64,000 nt of DNA from Burkholderia pyrrocinia. GTDB lineage: Bacteria; Pseudomonadota; Gammaproteobacteria; Burkholderiales; Burkholderiaceae. Below, piece by piece: positions 55,492-64,000 of the stretch. Under the pieces are notes generated by a model. It had not been told where the DNA came from, searched no databases, and saw nothing but the letters and a program-made list of their open reading frames with translations. Position numbers and translations under genes: made by a program. Position 1 is the stretch's first letter. Every line of letters starts with the position of its first letter. The stretch spans positions 2,852,001 to 2,916,000 of the forward strand of contig NZ_CP094459.1 in the NCBI RefSeq assembly GCF_022809715.1. Direction: 5' to 3'.

Positions 55492-57791
55492 TTACTCGAC
55501 TTCGACCGTCTCTTCGTTCGGCTTGTGCGGCGGATTCGCCAGCTTGTCGAACGACAACTGCACCTTGTCGTTTTCGTCGACGTCGACGGTCACGTGGCCG
55601 CCGTTGACGAGCTTGCCGAACAGCAACTCGTCGGCCAGCGCGCGACGGATCGTGTCCTGGATCAGCCGCTGCATCGGCCGCGCGCCCATCAGCGGGTCGA
55701 AGCCGTGCTTCGCGAGATGCTTGCGCAACGCGTCGGTGAAGAGCGCGTCGACCTTCTTCTCGTGCAGCTGTTCCTCGAGCTGGATCAGGAACTTGTCGAC
55801 CACGCGCATGATGATTTCCTCATCGAGCGAGCGGAAGCTGATGATCGAATCCAGGCGGTTGCGGAACTCCGGCGTGAACAGGCGCTTGATGTCGGTCATC
55901 TCGTCGCCCGTTTCGCGGCGCGTCGTGAAGCCGATCGTCGCCTTCTGCATCGATTCGGCGCCCGCGTTCGTCGTCATGATGATGATGACGTTGCGGAAAT
56001 CCGCCTTGCGGCCGTTGTTGTCCGTCAGCGTGCCGTGGTCCATCACTTGCAGCAACACGTTGTAGATGTCCGGATGCGCCTTCTCGATTTCGTCGAGCAG
56101 CAGCACGCAATGCGGCTTCTTCGTGACGGCTTCGGTCAGCAGCCCGCCCTGGTCGAACCCGACATAGCCCGGCGGCGCGCCGATCAGGCGGCTCACCGCA
56201 TGACGCTCCATATACTCCGACATGTCGAAGCGGATCAGCTCGATGCCGAGCGTGAACGCGAGCTGGCGCGCCACTTCGGTCTTGCCGACGCCCGTCGGGC
56301 CGGAGAACAGGAACGCGCCGATCGGCTTGTCCATCTTGCCGAGGCCCGCGCGCGCCATCTTGATCGATGCCGCCAGCGCGTCGATCGCCGGATCTGGCCG
56401 AACACGACGCTCTTCAGGTCGCGATCGAGCGTCTGCAGCTTGCTGCGATCGTCCTGCGACACGCTCTGCGGCGGCACGCGCGCGATCTTCGAGATGATTT
56501 CCTCGATCTCGCTCTTGCCGATCGTCTTCTTCTGCTTCGACTTCGGCAGGATGCGCTGCGCGGCGCCCGCTTCGTCGATCACGTCGATCGCCTTGTCCGG
56601 CAGGTGACGGTCGGTGATGAAGCGCGCCGACAGTTCGGCCGCGGCCGACAGCGCACCCGACGAATACTTGACGCCGTGATGCTCCTCGAAGCGCGACTTC
56701 AGCCCGCGCAGGATCGCGACCGTCTGCTCGACGGTCGGCTCGCTCACGTCGACCTTCTGGAAGCGCCGCGACAGCGCCGCATCCTTCTCGAAGATGCCGC
56801 GATACTCGGTGAACGTGGTCGCGCCGATGCACTTGAGCGTGCCCGACGACAGCGCCGGCTTCAGCAGGTTCGACGCATCGAGCGTGCCGCCCGACGCGGC
56901 GCCTGCGCCGATCAGCGTATGGATCTCGTCGATGAACAGGATCGCGTGCGGGCGCTCCTTCAGTTCCTTCAGCACCGTCTTCAGGCGCTGCTCGAAATCG
57001 CCGCGATACTTGGTGCCCGCGAGCAACGCGCCCATGTCGAGCGAATAGACCTGCGCATTCGCGAGGATGTCGGGCACTTCGCCGCGCGTGATGCGATAGG
57101 CGAGCCCTTCCGCGATCGCGGTCTTGCCGACGCCGGCCTCGCCGACGAGCAGCGGATTGTTCTTGCGGCGGCGGCACAGCACCTGCACGACGCGCTCGAC
57201 CTCGGGCTCGCGCCCGATCAGCGGATCGATGCGGCCGTCCTTCGCCATCTGGTTCAGGTTCTGCGTGAACTGCGCGAGCGGCGTTTCCTTCTGCGCATTC
57301 GCGTCTTCGCTTTCCGCGTTCGCATCGGTCGACTTCGCGGCCTCGCCGCTGTTCGTCTTCGCGATGCCGTGCGAAATGAAGTTCACGACGTCGAGGCGCG
57401 TGACGCCCTGCTGCTGCAGGTAGTACACGGCGTGCGAATCCTTCTCGCCGAAGATCGCGACCAGCACGTTCGCGCCGGTCACTTCCTTCTTGCCGTTCGA
57501 CGTCGACTGCACGTGCATGATCGCGCGCTGGATCACGCGCTGGAAACCGAGCGTCGGTTGCGTATCGACGTCGTCGGTGCCCGGGACGGTAGGCGTGTTG
57601 TCGTGGATGAAATTGCGCAGGTTCTGACGCAGGTCCTCGATGTTTGCCGCGCACGCGCGCAACACCTCGGCTGCCGTCGGATTATCCAGCAGGGCCAGCA
57701 GCAGATGCTCGACCGTAATGAACTCATGGCGCGCCTGGCGTGCTTCCATGAACGCCATGTGCAGGCTGACTTCCAATTCCTGGGCAATCAT
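55492..57791 (-). pseudogene. clpA: ATP-dependent protease unfoldase ClpA, frameshifted
   Basis: ClpA, AAA+ unfoldase that feeds substrates to ClpP and takes N-degron cargo from ClpS. Start [10 protein letters not shown] at 57791 with GGAGG; N-domain, then D1 Walker [10 protein letters not shown] (near 212) in one frame. The frame then changes at 56394/56395: reading KSVVFGQ continues as IRRST, whereas CAG followed by one extra G would give [12 protein letters not shown], which resumes in the second frame and carries D2 Walker [10 protein letters not shown] to the stop. One C (plus strand) is missing from what would be GGATCC. With it restored the gene is 766 codons, normal for ClpA (E. coli 758). 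Real pseudogene or sequence error cannot be told here. Confidence 0.93.
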
Positions 57792-58102
57792 GCTTCCTCC
57801 ATCACGCACTGCAGCGGATGCCCGGCCTGCCGCGCATGGGTAACGACTTGCTCAACCTTGGTCGACGCGATGTCCCGCGTATAGACCCCACATACCCCTC
57901 GCCCTTCGCGATGGACCTTCAGCATGATCTGCGTGGCCGTCTCGCGATCCTTCTTGAAATACTCCTGGACCACCATCACGACGAATTCCATCGGCGTGAA
58001 GTCGTCGTTCAGCAGCACCACCTTGTACATCGAAGGCGGCTTGAGCTTCTGCTGCTTGCGTTCCAGGACGGTACTGTCCTGCTTGTCCGGGATAATCGCC
58101 AT
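57788..58102 (-). CDS. clpS: ATP-dependent Clp protease adaptor ClpS
   Basis: 104-residue N-recognin that binds N-degrons (Leu, Phe, Tyr, Trp) and delivers them to ClpA. Motifs are [17 protein letters not shown] (about 26-42), the helix [29 protein letters not shown] with conserved H, and the end QCVMEE. ATGA overlap with clpA (4 bases). Intact, in contrast to clpA. Confidence 0.95.
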   Translation of the reverse strand: MAIIPDKQDSTVLERKQQKLKPPSMYKVVLLNDDFTPMEFVVMVVQEYFKKDRETATQIMLKVHREGRGVCGVYTRDIASTKVEQVVTHARQAGHPLQCVMEEA

Positions 58103-58646
58103 ACACCCATTCTAAACAACTCGGACAGGCCCGCAATCCTGCCATTACCCGACCGACCGGCCGGCGCCCTCCCCGGTATCCCGGAACACGCGATCTTCTT
58201 CGTGCCATACGAAAGCCGGCTGCGGTGCCGGCTTTCACGCGTGGCGCGGAACACGAACCGTCAGGGGGAACCGCACCGGAACGTCGTATCCGCATCCAGT
58301 ATCCCACAAGCCGGGACGACTCGAACGCGTGTCACTCGAGCCTGGTATATGAGCCGATTATGCGGCTTTTCAAGTCTCCGCGCTTGGCCGCATGCTGCGA
58401 AGCAAAGCCGGAAAAACCCTGAAAATGGGTTCTTTACAACGGCCCTCCAACCGTCTAAAAATTCCACTTGACACTCCAATAAAGAGCGCCAACAATCAAG
58501 CTGGCACTTTTTTCATATCGCCGGTTGGTGAAATGAAAGAGGCCGAGGTGAGCTTGTGAGGGGGGAACGGCTGCATTTTCCGGTCGTTTAGCTTTTCGAG
58601 CGTGCTCGTGGTAAGTAGCAGCGACTGTGTGACAGGGGAAGTAGGT
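58103..58646. other. 544-base gap: clpS and csp upstream regions
   Basis: Holds a csp promoter (58468-58496) and a long 5' leader (listed separately) on the right. On the left of the gap I see no promoter clear enough to assign to clpS and no ORF with coding features. Confidence 0.6.
58468..58496 (+). promoter_or_regulatory. Promoter of the cold-shock gene
   Basis: Perfect -35 TTGACA, 17-base spacer, -10 AACAAT. The start would be near 58503, leaving about 145 bases of 5' leader before the cspA ATG, the long-leader layout of cold-inducible csp genes. Confidence 0.75.
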
Positions 58647-58850
58647 ATGGCAACTGGTATCGTTAAGTGGTTCAACGACGCGAAGGGCTTCGGTTTCATC
58701 ACTCCCGACGAGGGCGGTGAAGATCTGTTTGCGCACTTCTCGGCTATCACCATGAATGGCTTCAAGACGCTGAAGGAAGGCCAGAAGGTGAGCTTTGACG
58801 TCGTTCAAGGACCGAAGGGCAAGCAAGCGTCGAACATCCAGGCCGCATAA
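58647..58850 (+). CDS. cspA: Cold-shock protein, CspA family
   Basis: 67-residue single cold-shock domain, an RNA/ssDNA chaperone. RNP1 KGFGFI at 13-18 and RNP2 DLFAHF at 26-31; start [16 protein letters not shown]. The ATG at 58647 has AGGGGAAGT upstream; an open frame begins 15 codons earlier but is not family-like. Which Csp paralogue this is cannot be told. Confidence 0.93.
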   Translation: MATGIVKWFNDAKGFGFITPDEGGEDLFAHFSAITMNGFKTLKEGQKVSFDVVQGPKGKQASNIQAA

Positions 58851-58871
58851 AGGCATCGGATATCGGACGAA

Positions 58872-58905
58872 GAAACCCGGCGCATTGCGCCGGGTTTCTT
58901 TTTTT
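58872..58905 (+). terminator. Intrinsic terminator after cspA
   Basis: Perfect 12-bp stem GAAACCCGGCGC / GCGCCGGGTTTC, loop ATT, followed by seven T. Confidence 0.94.
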
Positions 58906-58906
58906 C

Positions 58907-58943
58907 AGGCCGGCCAATCGATAATCGATTGGCCGGCCTTTTC
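58907..58943 (+). terminator. Second tandem hairpin, 15-bp perfect stem
   Basis: AGGCCGGCCAATCGA, loop TAA, TCGATTGGCCGGCCT, then TTTT. It starts 1-2 bases after the first terminator's T run. It may be a back-up terminator; T runs favour the plus strand only. Confidence 0.75.
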
Positions 58944-59031
58944 GTTCAATCCCGGTAATTGAACATTCATTGTCTTGTCACGCATGCAGATCGAATACCG
59001 ATCCGGCATGTGAAACACATTCACCGTTTCG

Positions 59032-60630
59032 TTACACGACCTTCAGCGTGCCCATCATGCCGAGATCCTCGTGTTCGAGAATGTGGCAATGAAACATGCG
59101 CTCGCCGGGAATGTCTTGCGTGACGAGAATCGTCACGGTTTCGCCGCTGCGCACATTCACGGTATCGCGCCATGCGCGGAACGGTTCGCTCGTGCGCGAG
59201 CCGCCCGGCGCGCGCTCGATCACCTGGAACTGCGTGCCGTGCAGGTGGAACGGGTGATCCATGTCGGTGGTATTGCGAATCTCCCACCGCTCGACGTCGC
59301 CGCGGCGGCTCGTCAGCGTCGCGCGGTGCGGCGCGTAGGTGTCGCCGTTGATCGTGAAGCGCATGCCCGCCGGGCGGCCGTGCGCCGCGCCCTTCATCAT
59401 CGCGTCCATGTCCATTTCCTCGCCGAACGCGACCGTCTTGTGCGCAACCGGTTCGCCCAGCGGCGGCACCGCGCGCAGCACGGCGGGCAGCGCGCGCGCC
59501 GCGGCGGGCGCAAACGCGACATCGGCCAGCGCCAGCGCCGGATCGGGCGGCAGGCTGCCGTGGCCGTCGTCGTGCGACATCGCCATCTTGCGCCGGTCGT
59601 ATTCGGCCGCCTGCAGCACCGCGCGCGACGCACGATCGCCGGCGCGCACCAGCAACTCCGCGCGCTCGCCCGGCGCAATCAGCAGCGACGTCACGCGGCG
59701 CGGCGCGTCGAACAGCCCGCCGTCGGTGCCCGCATGCTCGAACGCACGGCCGTCGTCGAACGCGACGCGCAGGTAGCGCGCGCTGCACGCATTCCATACC
59801 CGCCAGCGCTCGTCGCCGGCGACGTCGATCCGCGGCCGGCGTGCGCCGTTGACCAGCACGAACTGACCTTCACGGCCGTTCATCCAGTCCATCATGTCGT
59901 TCGGTGCAATCGTGCCGTCACGCGCAAGCTTCAGGTCCGACACGAACAGGTTGCGCTCGGGCCAGCCGGCGAGCGGATCGTCCGCGGCGCGCACGACGAA
60001 CGGGCCGGCCAGCCCGCGAAACACCTGCTCGGCCGTCATCATGTGCGGATGCGGGTGGTACCAGTAGGTGCCGGCGCTACCCTTCGGCAACGTGAAGCGG
60101 TACACGCGCGACGCGCCGGGCGCGACCGGATCGGACGGATTGCCGTCCTGGTCGGGCGGCACGGGCAGCCCGTGCCAGTGGATCGTCGACGGCTGCGGCA
60201 GTTTGTTCACGAACTTGATCTCGACCGTATCGCCCTCGCGCACGTCGATCAGCGGGCCGACGACGGGGCCCTGCGTGCCCGCGCCGAACTGCCAGAAGGC
60301 GGTCGGCCGCGCACCGTGCAGCATCGGCCGCGCAACGGGCTGCGCCACCAGCGTGGCCCGGAACGTGCCGGGCTCGCGGCTTTCGTTCGCGAGCGTGCGC
60401 AACGCCGCGAGCGGCGCGCCGGCCGGCAGCGCGTCGGCGGCCGCGAGCGCGGCCGGCGCGGGCTTGCCGTGCTGCGCGTGACCCGACATCCCTGACATGC
60501 CGGGCATGTCGTCCATCGAATCCATGCCGGCCATGCCCTCATGACCGGCATGCTGCGCCCACGCGGTGCGCGCGAACAGCGACGCGGCCGCGACACCGAT
60601 GGCGCGCGACAGGAAAGTTCTCCGTATCAT
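59032..60630 (-). CDS. Multicopper oxidase, Tat-exported
   Basis: 532-residue periplasmic multicopper oxidase of the CueO/CopA-like class. Twin-arginine signal RRTFLSRAIGVAA at the N-terminus, then a Met/His/Asp-rich stretch (HAGHEGMAGMDSMDDMPG) likely to bind copper. Cu motifs are HWHGLPVP, YWYHPHPHMM, HPFHLHGTQFQV and HCHILEHEDLGMMG (T1 axial Met). ATG at 60630 has GAGGA seven bases upstream; an in-frame ATG lies 7 codons earlier. Roles may include copper tolerance or phenol/Mn oxidation. No other copper gene is adjacent. Confidence 0.92.
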   Translation of the reverse strand: MIRRTFLSRAIGVAAASLFARTAWAQHAGHEGMAGMDSMDDMPGMSGMSGHAQHGKPAPAALAAADALPAGAPLAALRTLANESREPGTFRATLVAQPVARPMLHGARPTAFWQFGAGTQGPVVGPLIDVREGDTVEIKFVNKLPQPSTIHWHGLPVPPDQDGNPSDPVAPGASRVYRFTLPKGSAGTYWYHPHPHMMTAEQVFRGLAGPFVVRAADDPLAGWPERNLFVSDLKLARDGTIAPNDMMDWMNGREGQFVLVNGARRPRIDVAGDERWRVWNACSARYLRVAFDDGRAFEHAGTDGGLFDAPRRVTSLLIAPGERAELLVRAGDRASRAVLQAAEYDRRKMAMSHDDGHGSLPPDPALALADVAFAPAAARALPAVLRAVPPLGEPVAHKTVAFGEEMDMDAMMKGAAHGRPAGMRFTINGDTYAPHRATLTSRRGDVERWEIRNTTDMDHPFHLHGTQFQVIERAPGGSRTSEPFRAWRDTVNVRSGETVTILVTQDIPGERMFHCHILEHEDLGMMGTLKVV

Positions 60631-61300
60631 CAATCGTTCCTCGTTATCCATGCTGCGTCGCGCGGCAGCCGCGACGCCCGCGCCGGCCGGCTCGAATGCC
60701 GATGCGCGACGCGAAACCTGATGCCCGCGTCATCATAACCGCGAGCCCCATCGAAACGCGCCGCCGCCGGTCGGGCGGCAATACGCCGCAGCGCGCGATG
60801 GTGCCGCACCGAATTCGATACGCATCGACCGGCATCATCGAGCAGCGCTGTACACCGGTTCACCGGCAACCGCCGCCGCCACTCATCCGCTCCGATTACG
60901 GACTCCCGGCCACCGCTTGGCGCCTGCCGTTCCTCACTGCTTTGGCGCTCGTCGCGTCATCCCCCGCGAAACCGTAAATATTTCACGATGCGGAACAAGT
61001 CTCTGCGTTGTAAAAATTCGTGGTGCAGGGCACAAATTTCCTGTTTCGCGATGCCAAAAAACGTTCCGCAATACAAAACGACAAAAATAACACACTGTTT
61101 TTAAAAGGAATTTTTTGTTTCGAGAAGCCGCTCTACACGCACCATCCGATCGGGTCGCGGACGTAGACTTTGTTCCATGCACTGACGCTTCGCCACGACG
61201 TTCGATACGGAACCCGGCGCAAGCAGCCAGTCGAGCCATAGCCGGCCGAGCCGGCAGGCGGCACAACAGAATCGCTTGTGATCAGAAAGGGAGAACGGAA
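60631..61300. other. 670-base gene-free stretch with AT-rich operator-like core
   Basis: No gene was found. 60631-60960 is ordinary GC-rich non-coding. From about 60976 to 61125 the sequence turns AT-rich and carries three related 16-base sites (see the next entry). The remainder up to 61300 ends in the ribosome site AAGGGAGAACGGAA of the next gene. Confidence 0.65.
60981..61078. promoter_or_regulatory. Three related 16-base sites, IclR-operator-like
   Basis: TTTCACGATGCGGAAC (60981), TTTCGCGATGCCAAAA (61044) and, on the opposite strand, TTTTGTATTGCGGAAC (61078-61063). The shared T-T-T-C-x-C-G-A-T-G-C-G-G-A-A-C pattern resembles the operator type I recall for IclR-family regulators in betaproteobacteria. 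No IclR or catabolic gene is adjacent. Confidence 0.4.
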
Positions 61301-61525
61301 ATGAAGGGATTTCGCTTTGGTTCAGCGCTCGGGTCGTTCTACATCCTGCCGGGTAACGGCGGCTGGGAAGCGACGTTCGGCAACGCCCTGCTCGGCGCGT
61401 TCTCGTGCCCCGAAGTGGCAGCCGACCACATCTCCCGCGGCGACTGCCCGCAACTGTCCGACATGGACACGGCGACGCTCGAAGTGCCGCACGAAATCGC
61501 CGAGTGGGAAATCGTTCACGTCTGA
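61301..61525 (+). CDS. Hypothetical protein, 74 aa
   Basis: ATG 61301 with GGGAG about 9 bases upstream; stop at 61525. 74 residues, acidic, soluble, no signal peptide. Near the N-terminus SALGSFYILPGNGGWEATFG is Gly/aromatic-rich; the centre has SCPEVAADHISRGDCPQL with two Cys; the end is VPHEIAEWEIVHV. I recognise no family. Good ribosome site and following terminator support a real gene. Confidence 0.7.
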   Translation: MKGFRFGSALGSFYILPGNGGWEATFGNALLGAFSCPEVAADHISRGDCPQLSDMDTATLEVPHEIAEWEIVHV

Positions 61526-61542
61526 ATGGCTAGCCTGCAACG

Positions 61543-61572
61543 AAAAACGCCCCGGGCGGCCGGGGCGTTTTT
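61543..61572. terminator. Bidirectional terminator after the 74-aa gene
   Basis: Perfect 12-bp stem AAAAACGCCCCG / CGGGGCGTTTTT, loop GGCGGC. It separates the 74-aa gene from convergent icd. Confidence 0.94.
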
Positions 61573-61648
61573 CTTTTGCGTGGAGCGGCGGACGGTAAAA
61601 CCCGCCGCTCCGACTCCCGCATTGGCCCGCGCGATTGCGCGGCCGGCG

Positions 61649-63973
<2,325 letters not shown>

Positions 63974-64000
63974 TCAGCCGGGCGGTGATATTGCGAGGGC

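Overview
The window is high-GC (about two thirds G+C by eye) proteobacterial DNA. Gene content and order point to a Burkholderia, most likely the B. cepacia complex, chromosome 1. Reasons for this are a DUF2486 gene beside holC/pepA, a cysI-DUF934-cysH-cysD-cysN-cobA run divergent from a CysB-type regulator, a monomeric NADP isocitrate dehydrogenase, and nadB facing nadC-nadA. No phage, IS element, integrase, CRISPR array or toxin/defence cassette was found. This is mostly core chromosome with a small accessory-looking stretch at 16-23 kb.

Layout. 0-6.8 kb: 3' end of ilvD, a small c-type cytochrome, pepA-holC-DUF2486 (minus), then divergent lptF-lptG (LPS export) and a CbiX-like chelatase. 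6.8-14.2 kb: assimilatory sulfate reduction with siroheme synthesis on the minus strand, divergent from cysB. 14.3-16 kb: a periplasmic binding protein, tRNA-Leu(CAA) and a 55-residue lipoprotein. 16-23 kb: three LysR regulators interleaved with three short-chain dehydrogenases and an alpha/beta hydrolase. 22.7-29.7 kb: DinB, CopC, an RsuA-family pseudouridine synthase, a 62-residue membrane protein, an epimerase, a 2Fe-2S flavin reductase, a class III aminotransferase with GNAT partner, and DUF2278. 29.9-34.5 kb: livHMGF with a decayed livK-like gene upstream. 34.7-37.8 kb: ispH-fkpB, radC, rpmB-rpmG. 37.9-41.7 kb: nadB facing nadC-nadA (de novo NAD). 41.9-46.7 kb: fatty-acid desaturase and purN-rsmB-mscS. 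46.8-53 kb: ribF, ileS, lspA, coaBC, dut. 53-58.1 kb: a four-repeat membrane protein, an amino-acid permease and clpS-clpA. 58.5-64 kb: cold-shock gene, multicopper oxidase, a 74-residue orphan and icd.

Main points for a second look: clpA carries a one-base deletion that splits its reading frame; the livK-like gene next to intact livHMGF is eroded to about 226 codons; nadA is preceded by three 49-bp tandem repeats ending in a near-perfect 32-bp palindrome beside its ribosome binding site; and the aminotransferase at 27.3 kb is preceded by a promoter-like site, an Arg-rich 27-codon mini-ORF, a hairpin and a strong intrinsic terminator, which could be a leader attenuator or a small RNA. No clearly new multi-gene system is visible. 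The novelty candidates are regulatory or small-protein features. All family calls rest on recognition of motifs by eye; no search was run.
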